A stretch of DNA of 64,000 bases from Lactarius indigo (lineage: Eukaryota > Basidiomycota > Agaricomycetes > Russulales > Russulaceae): positions 1,302,001-1,366,000 of the forward strand of contig JAFKAC010000011.1 of NCBI GenBank assembly GCA_025766275.1, read 5' to 3'. The notes beneath the pieces are model-generated. The model searched no databases, had not been told where the DNA came from, and saw nothing but the letters and a program-made list of their open reading frames with translations. The stretch's first letter is position 1, and each line of letters opens with the position of its first letter. Positions 9,000 through 18,842 of the stretch are shown here, one piece after another. The position numbers and the translations under genes are program-made.

Positions 9000-11900
9000 A
9001 CCCGGTGGCCTGGGCTAGAGCACTTAAACTTAGCGTGTACAATAGCAGATTCCGATCCATGCGAATTCCAGTACTTTTCAAATCTGCACACGCGACGGCC
9101 GAACGAAACGTTTTAGTAGACTCAGGAGCTACAGACAACTTTATTAGCGCAAACCTCCTGAAGCGACTCAAGATAGCCTGGTTACCCACCGAACGCTCCA
9201 TCAAGATATGGAACGTGGACGGAACTCACAATCAGGGAGGAGAAATCACATCTTTCACTGACCTGACCGTCAAAACTGGGGGAAAGACTCAGAACCTCCG
9301 ATTTCTTATCACCGACCTGGGCAACGACGAAGTTATACTAGGGTACCCCTGGTTCACGGCATTCGAGCCCAAGTTCCACTGGCGCGACGCCACCTTAGAC
9401 GAAGAATTCCAACCTGTAGTCATCACCAGCTTAAATTTGTCCGACGAAGCCATGCCTCTAGAAGCAACTATCAAGGCATTGGAGACGTATCAACTGGACG
9501 AATTGGCTTGGGAACAACTACAAGAAGAAAACGACCCTCACATTTGGTTGCGAAAGACAACAACAGCGTCCGAATTGGCGCAGCAAGAAGCAGCCAAGAA
9601 ACCTCAGAAAACCTTCGAAGAGATGGTCCCGGAAGAGTACCGAAGACATCAGAAGGTCTTCAGCGAAGAAGCTTCTCAACGATTCCCACCTTCACGTCCG
9701 TGGGATCATGCCATAGACCTGATTCCAAATGCCCCAGAAACGATGGACTGCAAAATATACCCACTTACGATCCCAGAAAACGAAAAATTGACGGAATTCG
9801 TAACCGAACACTTGGAGAAGAAGTACATTCAGCCGTCTAAATCCCCTTACGCCTCTCCCTTCTTCTTCATCAAGAAAAAGGATGGGAAACTACGCCCAGT
9901 ACAGGACTATCGCCGCCTCAACGAACTAACTGTAAAAAACCACTATCCACTCCCCTTGATCCCCGAGCTTATCGACAAGATTCGAGGAGCGAGACTCTAT
10001 TCGAAACTCGATATTCGATGGGGGTACAATAACGTCCGGATTAAACAAGGGGACGAGTGGAAGGCGGCGTTCAAGACAAATCAAGGACTGTTTGAACCGC
10101 GAGTGATGTTCTTCGGCCTTACAAACTCCCCCAGCACATTTCAAACGATGATGGACACCATCTTCCGGGAGTTAGTACTAACAGGCGAAGTAATTGTCTA
10201 CATGGACGACATCTTAATTGCGACCGCGGACAACCGCGCCCATCACAGGACGATACTACACCAGGTCCTCGACCTTTGCGATAAGCATGACCTGTACGTC
10301 AAACCGGAAAAATGCGTGTTTGAAGTCTACGAGGTCGAATATTTGGGGCTAATCATCGGACACGGACGACTGCGAATGGACCCGGTAAAAGTTCAAGGCG
10401 TTCGAGAATGGAAGGCGCCAACATCCCTGAAAGAAGTACGGGCTTTCCTGGGATTCTGCAACTTCTATCGACGATTCATACGGGGATTTTCCACGATAGC
10501 GAGACCTCTTCACGACCTCACGAAGAAGGACACCCCCTGGGAATGGACAGAAACCAGACAAAAAGTGTTCGATACCATCAAAGAACGAATCAGCTTGGAA
10601 CCAGTCCTGCTATTCCCAAAACTAGACCAGCCCTTCGAAATCGAAGTCGACGCTTCGGGATACGCCCTAGGCGCAGTCCTGAATCAGAAGGGAGAAGACG
10701 ATAAGCTCCACCCCATAGCGTTCTACTCGGAATCCCTGTCCGAAGCAGAACGAAATTACGACATCTACGATAGGGAGTTATTGGCAATCGTCAAGGCACT
10801 ACGGACCTGGCGCACGTATCTCATAGGATCCCCCCATTTAATAACTATCCACACAGACCATGCGAATTTGCAGTATTGGAAGGAGCCTAGGAAGATCAAT
10901 CGGCGAGTGGCACGAGAGTTCCAAGAACTGTCCGAGTACAACTTCATACTCAAACATATCTCAGGCAAAAGAAATACTCAAGCCGACTCGCTGTCGAGAC
11001 GATCCGATTACGATGATGGCACTAACGACAACGACCATATAACGGTATTACCCGAAGAGGTCTTCCTCAAGATCACTCACACGTCCATGCACGATATGGA
11101 CATATGGACGCAAATCGCACAAAATATGGACGAAGCGACCCTCCTTCCATGGATCGAACCGCACAATCTAAAGAAACACGACGGGCTGTGGTGGAAGAAC
11201 GACGCCCTTGTTGTTGTGGGAAACAACGATCTTAAACGGGGGGTGATCACCTTTTTCCACGATACTCCAAGCGCTGGACACCCGGGAATCGCGAACACTT
11301 TAGAGCTGGTACAGCACGATTTCTGGTGGCCTAACATGCGCAAAGACGTGGAGGCCTATGTCAAGGGATGTGCGACATGTCAAAGCAACAAAATTAACCC
11401 ACACCGACAGAAACCACACCTATTTCCCATCACCACGGAACCAGAAGCCGAGCCATTCGAAGTAGTAGCTATGGACTTCATAGTTAAACTCCCACCATCA
11501 AAGGGGTTCGACTCGATCCTTACCATCACGGACCACGATTGCTCGAAAGCGGCAATATTCATACCGTGCAATGAAACCATAACATCAGAAGGAGTGGCCA
11601 AACTCTATCTGCAATACGTATATCCCCATTACGGGCTACCCCGAAGGGTTATATCCGACCGAGATCCCAGATTCGCATCAACGTTTATGCGACAACTGTG
11701 CAAAACCTTGGGAATACAACAGAACATATCCTCCGCATACCATCCACAGACGGATGGCCAATCGGAACGCACCAACCAATGGCTAGAACAATACCTGCGA
11801 CATTGGTGCAACGTGCGACAAGACAATTGGGCAGAACTCCTGCCGATGGCCCAATTCGCCCATAACTCCTGGAAAAACGCCACAACCAAACACTCCCCCT

Positions 11901-12529
11901 TTTCACTTATCATGGGTTGGGAACCACGAACAATATGGACACCCAAACCATCTAGCAATCCCACGGTGGATCAAAGGCTAGAAGAACTGCTGACACTTCG
12001 CCAGCACACGCAAGACAGCATTACACATGCACAACGCCTTATGGCACAACGGGGGAAAAGCAAATTCACACCTTATCAACAAGGGGACCAAGTATGGTTA
12101 GAAGGAACAAATCTCCGAACCTTCTACCCCACAAGCAAACTAGCCCCGAAACGATATGGACCCTTCCCGATCACAAGAGTCCTATCAGATGTTTCTTACG
12201 AGCTGGAACTTCCGAAATCATGGAAGATACACCCGGTATTCCACGCAAACCTTCTCACACCATACAAGGAAACGGAGATGCACGGCGCAAACTACACCCG
12301 ACCTCCGCCGGACCTTATCGATGGAGAAGAGGAGTATGAAGTGGAGCGAATCGAAGACGCCCAGGAACGAGGAAGAGGGCGTAAACTCCACTACCTAGTA
12401 AAGTGGAAAGGATTCCCACCAAGCGATAACACATGGGAACCCGCAACAAACATGACCCACGCCACAGACGTTATCAAAGACTTCTACCAACGATATCCGA
12501 CCGCCAAAGGGGCTGGACGAACAATATAA
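8987..12529 (+). CDS. pol: Pol polyprotein of element A
   Basis: The frame is open for about 1180 codons in the -1 frame of gag. Counting from the TTG at 8996: aspartic protease with DSG at 42-44 (VDSGATDNF); reverse transcriptase with LDIRWGYNN, FFGLTNSPSTFQ and YMDD at 402-405; RNase H (VDASGYALGAVL, YDIYDRELLAI); integrase with HHCC (HPGIAN, CATCQ) and the DDE core (MDFIVKLP, SDRDPRFAS, DGQSER); GPY/F (KRYGPF); and a chromodomain (YLVKWKGF, NTWEP) before the stop. All catalytic motifs look intact. The chromodomain is expected to steer insertion to particular chromatin. Complete and probably functional. Confidence 0.95.
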   Translation, partial: SERLNPVAWARALKLSVYNSRFRSMRIPVLFKSAHATAERNVLVDSGATDNFISANLLKRLKIAWLPTERSIKIWNVDGTHNQGGEITSFTDLTVKTGGKTQNLRFLITDLGNDEVILGYPWFTAFEPKFHWRDATLDEEFQPVVITSLNLSDEAMPLEATIKALETYQLDELAWEQLQEENDPHIWLRKTTTASELAQQEAAKKPQKTFEEMVPEEYRRHQKVFSEEASQRFPPSRPWDHAIDLIPNAPETMDCKIYPLTIPENEKLTEFVTEHLEKKYIQPSKSPYASPFFFIKKKDGKLRPVQDYRRLNELTVKNHYPLPLIPELIDKIRGARLYSKLDIRWGYNNVRIKQGDEWKAAFKTNQGLFEPRVMFFGLTNSPSTFQTMMDTIFRELVLTGEVIVYMDDILIATADNRAHHRTILHQVLDLCDKHDLYVKPEKCVFEVYEVEYLGLIIGHGRLRMDPVKVQGVREWKAPTSLKEVRAFLGFCNFYRRFIRGFSTIARPLHDLTKKDTPWEWTETRQKVFDTIKERISLEPVLLFPKLDQPFEIEVDASGYALGAVLNQKGEDDKLHPIAFYSESLSEAERNYDIYDRELLAIVKALRTWRTYLIGSPHLITIHTDHANLQYWKEPRKINRRVAREFQELSEYNFILKHISGKRNTQADSLSRRSDYDDGTNDNDHITVLPEEVFLKITHTSMHDMDIWTQIAQNMDEATLLPWIEPHNLKKHDGLWWKNDALVVVGNNDLKRGVITFFHDTPSAGHPGIANTLELVQHDFWWPNMRKDVEAYVKGCATCQSNKINPHRQKPHLFPITTEPEAEPFEVVAMDFIVKLPPSKGFDSILTITDHDCSKAAIFIPCNETITSEGVAKLYLQYVYPHYGLPRRVISDRDPRFASTFMRQLCKTLGIQQNISSAYHPQTDGQSERTNQWLEQYLRHWCNVRQDNWAELLPMAQFAHNSWKNATTKHSPFSLIMGWEPRTIWTPKPSSNPTVDQRLEELLTLRQHTQDSITHAQRLMAQRGKSKFTPYQQGDQVWLEGTNLRTFYPTSKLAPKRYGPFPITRVLSDVSYELELPKSWKIHPVFHANLLTPYKETEMHGANYTRPPPDLIDGEEEYEVERIEDAQERGRGRKLHYLVKWKGFPPSDNTWEPATNMTHATDVIKDFYQRYPTAKGAGRTI

Positions 12530-12570
12530 AAACACCCCTCGTTCACAGTCCCATACTCCCCAACGCAACA

Positions 12571-14019
12571 ATGTCCGACACCCCAGTATCCGACACCACT
12601 CTCGTCAACATCCTCAGCAACCCCCAGCTCGAAGCCGCCCTCGAACGAGGGATTGTTACCCTCGACCTCACCAGCATCCCACGTCTATCACCACCACCGT
12701 CTCCCCAACACGTTACCATTGCCGCCCCCATCCCTATCGAACGAGAACCCGGGGAACTTACCCCGTCAACACCAGAGGAAGGGCAATACTCTCCAACACC
12801 ACCGCCTCAGCAACAGTCGACTCCCCCACCCGAACCACGACTTCAATCACCACCATCTTCCCCATCATCCACGCCACCTCCGCCTCTAGAACCGTTTACC
12901 CCGGTCCGCGTCCACACCCCCATTGACTACAACTGACCCGACTCCCCTCCTAACAATACCGAGGACCCAGGCGCTCCGTTCTTTCCAAACATTCCTGGCA
13001 CCCCCAAGTACTACCCATTACAGATCCCACTACCAGACGGTGGATCTAATCCAGCGAAGTATATTTACTATCGCAAGGGATTCACCGAAGTAGTGGGAAC
13101 AATGGGCATGGGACAGCCTCACTATGGAGAGGAGGTCTACCTCTCGTCACTTCGGCCGAACGTCTCGGCGCCCCCCTTTACAGCGGAACAACTGCAGTTC
13201 TTTGACCCCCACGACATCCGCGCCTGTGCTCTGGATGAAACACTCATAGAGCTTAACTTACCTCGTCTTACGGCTGAAATCACTAGGCTAAGAACGGGAC
13301 TTTTGGCGCTCAAAGAACTCGACGAGAAGTACGAAAAGTTGGAGGAGGACACGCGCAAACTACGAGTGGAACGGCTCACGGTCGACCTGATGCTAGCCAG
13401 TACCAAGAGACGCCTTCAGTACGCGGGGGCGCTGACTACCATCGGCAATGAATATGTGCGCATGACGGCACTACCAGCCCCACTTCGCCACTCCCGCTAC
13501 GCCATCCCATTCTCCCCGCGACGTGGAGGACCACTAGAGTTCCCCCGCCTCGCCGACAAACCCCACCGCCGACGCTGCTATCATTGCAACAGCCCCCATC
13601 ACATCGTACGCGACTGTCCCACTAGACCACGGCCGGCCTGCCGACACTGCCAAAGCCAGGAACACCAGTCCTATCAATGCATATTCCGTCGTACCGGTAT
13701 GGTCGAAGAAGTGGTCACGACCCACCAGGCAGACGAACGCATACGGCAAGCAGTGGCTACGGAGGCCACCACTTCCTTTACCATCCCCGAACCACCAACG
13801 ATCGCGGCCCACACCCAAGGGAGGTGGTGCGGGCGGTGCTTTCGCACTGATGCCAATCATGACGAGATTAGGTGCCCACAGTACGAAATGTGTCGCAAGT
13901 GCAGTAGACGCGGACCCTTCCTCTTCCTCAAAACGCATTACTGTCGACTCGACGTTTCTCCGTGGCCGGAGAATGACCTCGACGCTGACATCTATGACCT
14001 CATGGACCCGGAGTCCTGA
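12571..14019 (+). pseudogene. Post-pol ORF3 of element A (one in-frame TGA)
   Basis: It starts 41 nt after pol at an ATG (MSDTPVSDTT) in a different frame. A proline/serine-rich N-terminal part runs to a TGA at 12934-12936, and the same frame continues to 14019, 483 codons in all. After the stop come: the GTMG motif (13096-13107), LTAEITR and a long charged coiled coil; LASTKRRLQ; then four Cys/His clusters (CYHCNSPHHIVRDC, CRHCQSQEHQSYQC, CGRC..H..C, CRKC..HYC); and the end DIYDLMD. Element B has the same series uninterrupted. I do not recognise a family. Nucleic-acid binding is likely from the knuckles. The TGA may be decay or a readthrough point. Confidence 0.75.
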
Positions 14020-14053
14020 AGTCGAGGCGTCTTCAGACCAAGACGAGGGGTAA

Positions 14054-14617
14054 TGTTACGATTTTCTTGGACTTGTCTCTTTCCTTACCACTGTCCCCTT
14101 CCCACACTATACGAGCCCTGTACGACTACGCGGACGTTACGATTACCCGGTTTCCATCACGCACCTTGCTTATCGGCGTTCCCTTCTGATAAAGCTTGAC
14201 ATGTGCTAGTTTCCGACCCGTTCCCTCTCACGCGCGACCCCGCGTGATTCTCCATCATCCTCGATATAGCTTTACCTTGTTCCCTATATGTCCCCTCCTT
14301 TCTTCCTCGGTTTGGCGATGGCGCCATTTGTTTGCGATGACCATACAGTGCGATCTCTATTTAACCCTAGTCATACCTAGCTTGTACGGTAGACTAGACT
14401 TCTTGTGTAATACTACACTTGTCTACGCAGTCTCTCGAATCCCGATCCTCACTTTGCTAGACCTTCGCGTCTTAGCCTTCCTCTATAGTCCAAGTGACGC
14501 GTGTCCTTGTGACTCTTGTGCATCATCATTACTGAAGTCGAGCCGTCGAGCTCTGACTACCGATTGACGGACTGACTTAGTGCAGGTCGCACTTGTCGCC
14601 CCTGTAGTGGCGTTACA
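14054..14617 (+). mobile_element. 3' LTR of element A
   Basis: 564 bp, matching the 5' LTR except at four CpG-type positions. It is preceded by a short purine tract (GACGAGGGG) and followed by the GTATT target duplication. Confidence 0.95.
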
Positions 14618-14833
14618 GTATTGACAAACCTTTGGTTGAACCCTGCTGCTACAGTGTCCCATAAACCCCTCATCTGCTGATTGATCCCTTGTTGAATTTG
14701 TCTGTTGAGCCATTTAAGGTACGATAGCACCCATTCACTGATGGAGGTGCCCTTGATGTAAGATAGGAAAAGGAGGCAGTGTTGGTAGTCATTACGCATG
14801 ATGCTGGTGTTGAGGTTCATCCCCCAGTATACA

Positions 14834-15551
14834 TGTTATGGACTAAGCTTGTTTTTCGACTTTACCTTAATTTCTTACTTACACTTGCATTTGTGGGAAA
14901 GTCTTTCCTTTCTTGGCTTTCCCTTTCTCAGACTTGCTGTGCACTAGGAGCCTTAAGATTCTCTCCTAGTGCAAAGTGAGACAATGAGACACTCATTGTC
15001 CTTATAAGTCTTTATTACTACTATACTTGGGCTAAATGCACCCTTTTATGGCAGGTGTCTCACTTTTGTTAAAACTGAGACATGTCTCACTTGCCTTTTA
15101 TATCCTTGTTTCTTCTCACACTTACTGCAGATAGCTGTGCACACCTTCTTCTTTTTCCCATGCCTGCTGCAGATTGCTGTACTTTCTTCTCATGCTTGCT
15201 GTGGATTGCTGTGTTACTTCTCACGCTTGCTGCAGATTGTGCCATTTGTTTGTTCTGCACAAACAAACCTTTTTCTATATAAGTTGTGGCCCTAAGTAGC
15301 TTGTATCCTTAGACTTGACTTCTTTACCATCACAGTATACATCGTTTTCCCATTCCCTTGGGGTAACTCTCTGCTAAACCATCGAACCTCTTGAACCCCT
15401 GAAACTCCTCTCACATCTTGAGTATAGTGTCATACTCTGAGATCCTTGTTAACCACTTAAAACTTGCCACTACCAGCTGAACCCTCGCTCATTGACATAG
15501 AAAGACCAGACTTGCTCATGCCAAGCTGAACGTTCCTACTGTAACGTTACA
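14834..15551 (+). mobile_element. Solo LTR D inserted in G2 gag
   Basis: 718 bp from TGTTATGG to ACGTTACA, flanked by ATACA at 14829-14833 and 15552-15556. TATATAAG at 15276-15283 gives plus orientation. The region upstream of the TATA box (about 15110-15240) has several imperfect copies of a unit containing GCTGCAGATTGCTGT, separated by CT-rich stretches. No coding content. It resembles the LTR of element B in its TGTTATG start but is otherwise distinct. Confidence 0.9.
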
Positions 15552-15556
15552 ATACA

Positions 15557-16503
15557 TGCCACTTGGTCAGGAATGCATCTACTTTAGTTCTGTCTCTGTC
15601 AAAAATAGTGGGAGGCTCACCGGTTAATTTTTCATGTCTGTGTCCTCCTCCTCTGCCACCTTCAGGGGCCTCCCCTCCTGGCAGCCCTGCTGGTATGTCT
15701 GGTGGAGGTCCACCTCCTCCTCCTCATCAAGGGGTGGGTCACCTCTGGGAGGTCCACCATGTCCTGGTGGTGGTTCTAGGTTCATTGGTCGCCCTCCTCC
15801 TGAGGGAGGGTCCCCTTGATCCAGTCCTATAGCCCTGAATATTGCTGCATCATCTGCAGTCATCCTTACCCCTGTTTCTGGGTTGATTGGCATAAGGACA
15901 TCTGATGCCTGTTGATGTACCACAGTGACGGCTTCTCGCACAGCTGCTTCTTGTATGGCATAGATTTCTTCTTCAGTCATCATGGTGGTGGCCATGGCTT
16001 CTTGTACTGCTGGTGATTGCACTTGGATTATCTCTGGCTGGTCATTCAAGGTAAGGAACTCAGCTCATTGAATTGTGTACTGCTCAATTGGCCCAATGGA
16101 CACAGGTGGTACGTCTTCACTGTCTCCTTCTGTTTCCTCACTTATGGCTTCTCCAGTTGAATGTTCTTGTAGTTGTCTGTTGATGGGTCCCCAGTCAGCT
16201 CTCAAGTTTTGATGTCTTGCATTGATATCACACTGATAGTTCCTTCCAGCTGGTCATACTACATCCCAGCGGTGATCTATTGGATTCCACGTAACTTCTG
16301 TCCAACACAGATGATTGAAGTTAAACTCAACAGGTTGGAACCTCATTGGTCCATTGAATTCCATGAAATAGCTGGTCTTGTCCCCACGGTCTCTCCAGCA
16401 GGCTGCTCCTAGAAAACGGGTAAGTATGTTTCAATCTCCTTGTCATTCAAGGTGGTAAGGGTGGAAGCTGGTCCACTGATCCCTTGTAGTGATTGTTGCC
16501 ACG
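15557..16503 (-). pseudogene. gag: G2 gag N-terminal part, decayed
   Basis: Minus-strand homology to the G1 gag N-terminal domain: VEFNFNHLCWTEVTWNP and the linker ending in a Pro/Gly-rich stretch at 15630-15830. Several stops interrupt it; at least one is a TGA where G1 has CGA. It joins the capsid part at 14618-14833 once solo LTR D is removed. Confidence 0.75.
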
Positions 16504-16522
16504 ATGGATATCTTGGTCTTAA

Positions 16523-16967
16523 TGTAACGCTGTCACAACATCAGCTCAACTTGAGCAGAAATAAAGCGACAGATGACTTAGTAGAACACATCAATGACAT
16601 ATGGCTCCCAGGCACGAAGTGAATACTTGAAGGTATCACAGCATGAAGGCAACTTCTTGATGATGGTTCAAAAGAAGGAAAGAAGGAAGCAAGTGACGAT
16701 TGAAGAAGACCAAGATGCCCAATCTTGGTCTCTGCAGTACACCTTAAATACAACAAGAGAGTGGGCTTTGAAGCACCACTAGTGAGCATCCTATGAGTTG
16801 CATAAAGTACTCAAACCCTAGTACTACTACTATGCGGTTTGGAAACTACCAGAAGCCAATCCACTACTACCCATGCTCGTGACTGACCTGACTAAGTCCA
16901 TGACTAATACTACCTTACTATCATAGTCACAACCATTATAGTAAGGGTCCACAGCTGAAATGTAACA
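16523..16967 (-). mobile_element. 5' LTR of G2
   Basis: 445 bp with TG..CA ends next to a TTAAGACCAAGAT-type primer site (plus-strand 16511-16522). It contains the same GAAGACCAAGAT/ATCTTGGTCT inverted repeat as the G1 and E LTRs. It is shorter and more diverged than the G1 LTR. Confidence 0.75.
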
Positions 16968-17499
16968 CGATTTCTCGGTGCCACCCATTGGAGGGAACAG
17001 GGAGATGAAACAGGATATTTTGTGGAGTTTAACAGACCTTCTAGGTTCAGACCTGTTGAGTTCAATTTTGACCATCTGTGCTGGGTAGAGATTACGTGGA
17101 ACCCCATAGATCATCGCTGGGATGTTGTTAGACCAGCCAGGAGAAACTATCAGTGTGATATTGATGCATGACAGCTCAACTCTAGAGCTGACTTGGGACC
17201 CATTGACAGTCAACCACGAGAACACTCTACGGGGGAAGCTGTAAGCAAAGAAACTGAAGACGAAGAAAGAAGCAAAGAAGTCAGACCCCAAAGTGTCGGA
17301 CCCATTGAGCAGTATACTATTCAGCAAGCTGAGTCCTTGCATATCACCGAGCAGCCAGAAATCATTAACGTACAATCACCAGCCACAGAAATGGCACCAC
17401 CACAATGACAGAGCAAGAAATCATCACTATAAGAGAACAGGCAGCACATGACATGGCCAAAGCCATCAGAAGAGAATCAGAGCTCCACCTCCTCCCTAT
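16968..17499 (+). pseudogene. gag: Gag N-terminal fragment H (plus strand)
   Basis: Starting exactly at the G2 LTR end the plus strand encodes RFLGATHWREQGDETGYFVE and the following ITWNPIDHRW, the N-terminal gag domain of the G family in opposite orientation. A TGA stands where G1 has CGA. A later one-base shift breaks the frame near 17400. The fragment is cut at 17499 by LTR E2. It is probably the element into which G2 inserted. Confidence 0.75.
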
Positions 17500-18020
17500 T
17501 GTCACGTTTCGACTTGTACGGACTACATGACTTGTTACCCTTACTGTACTGGTTGCAACTACGGCGGTAAGGTAGATTAGTTGCGGACTTAACCACGGTG
17601 ATACGGTAGTGCGATAGGAGATACGATACGATAGCTGACTGATGACGGACGCCACTAATACTGGTAGTAGTGGTACTCGGATTGAGATACTTACGTGATA
17701 CGTTGGACGCTACATTACTGTGACTCATAGCAGCACTTGAAAGCCTGCTCGACTTGTATTTAAGCTGTCTTGTGAAGACCAAGATACGCCATCTTGGTCT
17801 TCTTGAATCATCACTTCTCTTTGTTTCTACCTCTATCTCTCTTCTCTCTAAGTTCACTCAAATCTCATCATAATCGCCTTGAAGCCTGTCAGTGTACCTT
17901 CGTGTATTCACTCGAACAGGGACTTGGACCTTCGCGTCTTCAAGTTGACAGAGTTGTCCTATCGCTAAGTTGTTACCATCATTCGCACTCAAGTCGAGCT
18001 AACGTCGTGACAACGTTACA
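17500..18020 (+). mobile_element. LTR of family E (E2), no target duplication
   Basis: 521 bp, TGTCACG start and GTTACA end. The inverted repeat here is 12 bp and perfect (17774-17785 and 17791-17802). The flanks differ (CCTAT left, CCCGG right) and belong to two unrelated gag genes, H on the left and B on the right. That fits a hybrid LTR left by recombination between two family E copies better than a simple solo LTR. Confidence 0.8.
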
Positions 18021-18842
18021 CCCGGTGTACAGCTGTGGGTCAACCAAACCGAAGATGACATGGAAGCGGCACTAGCAGACCCCACCAAAGCCCTCACCAA
18101 AAACAGCAAAGACCTTTGGGACGGCTTTCTCGACACCTTTGACAGAGACTGGACCGACACTCTAAACAAAGAAAGAGCCTATCAGAAGCTCATCAATTTG
18201 ACAATGCAGGGCGGAGCATTGGACAGTTACATCCTCGACTTCGAACACCTTGCAGGAATAGCAGGATGGGCAAGAGATGCCCCTGGAACGGTGGAGTTCT
18301 TCAAAAGAGGACTACCCACAGGACTGTATCGTGCCTGCCTTATGCGAACCACCATCCCAAACACCATGGACGAGTGGCAAACTGCTGCCAGAGCAGAACA
18401 CCAACACTGGAAGCTACTAAAAGCCAGACCAGGGAACAGAAACCCAGGGCCAACCCAGAATGTCCATCAAGGACGACCAAAACGAGACCCAAATGCGATG
18501 GATGTAGATGCCGCTACCTCTACCCCCTTTAAGAAGCTTACCGAAGAAGAAAAGAAAGCCCTTATGAAAGAAGGACGCTGCTTCAAATGTAGACAGCAAG
18601 GGCACATGGCTAGGAACTGTCAACGACAAAACACCACCAACCAAACCAAAGCCAGAACCACAGACACCCAAGAAGCGGACACTGCACCCCCGTACACCCC
18701 AGAAGCAAGCACCTCATCAGTGGCTGCTACCACAACCGAAGATAAAGTCCGACAAGCCCATGCACTTGTCCAAGGCATGACTGAGGACGAAAAGAGACGC
18801 TACTATGCCTTAGATCAGGATTTTTGCGATGCCAACCTGTAA
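18021..18842 (+). CDS. gag: Gag of element B, N-terminally truncated
   Basis: The open frame runs from 18060 (and into the joint) to the TAA at 18840-18842. The capsid part is recognisable (ALTKNSKDLWDGFLDTFDRD, LDSYILDFEHLAG, EFFKRGLPTGL), then PNAMDVD and a CCHC knuckle (CFKCRQQGHMARNC), ending TEDEKRRYYALDQDF. The N-terminal domain found in A, C and G1 is missing because of the E2 joint. Confidence 0.8.
   Translation, partial: PGVQLWVNQTEDDMEAALADPTKALTKNSKDLWDGFLDTFDRDWTDTLNKERAYQKLINLTMQGGALDSYILDFEHLAGIAGWARDAPGTVEFFKRGLPTGLYRACLMRTTIPNTMDEWQTAARAEHQHWKLLKARPGNRNPGPTQNVHQGRPKRDPNAMDVDAATSTPFKKLTEEEKKALMKEGRCFKCRQQGHMARNCQRQNTTNQTKARTTDTQEADTAPPYTPEASTSSVAATTTEDKVRQAHALVQGMTEDEKRRYYALDQDFCDANL
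18818..18824 (+). promoter_or_regulatory. Predicted -1 frameshift heptamer, element B gag-pol
   Basis: G GAT TTT in gag phase, 15 nt before the gag stop. The -1 frame starts at 18824 and is open into the protease. Confidence 0.65.

Larger units (their letters stand above)
6755..14617 (+). mobile_element. Near-intact Ty3/gypsy chromovirus, element A
   Basis: 7863 bp with two 564-bp LTRs (6755-7318 and 14054-14617) and target duplications GTATT at 6750-6754 and 14618-14622. Between the LTRs are a self-type primer site, gag, pol and a third ORF. The two LTRs differ at four positions that I could find by eye. In all four, one copy has CG where the other has TG or CA, which suggests a recent insertion altered by CpG deamination. 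Gag and pol are open throughout; ORF3 has a single in-frame TGA. Confidence 0.95.
6617..16967 (-). mobile_element. Ty3/gypsy fragment G2, minus strand, split by elements A and D
   Basis: G2 consists of 6617-6754 (capsid part of gag, with QKGLKMIDGDINKYINEF), 14618-14833 (capsid, with LLFLSYIKGTSISEW), 15552-16522 (gag N-terminus) and its 5' LTR 16523-16967. Element A lies between the first two pieces with GTATT on both sides. Solo LTR D lies between the next two with ATACA on both sides. Pol and the 3' LTR are absent. The outer LTR end at 16967 abuts a plus-strand gag fragment (H). Confidence 0.8.

Noticed and set aside
12571..14019. ORF3 as an envelope protein
   Set aside because: Position fits, but there is no signal peptide, membrane segment or cleavage motif. 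Cys/His clusters and coiled coil point to an internal nucleic-acid-binding protein.
16968..17499. Fragment H as the 3' continuation of G2
   Set aside because: It is on the opposite strand and repeats the gag N-terminus, so it must come from another copy.
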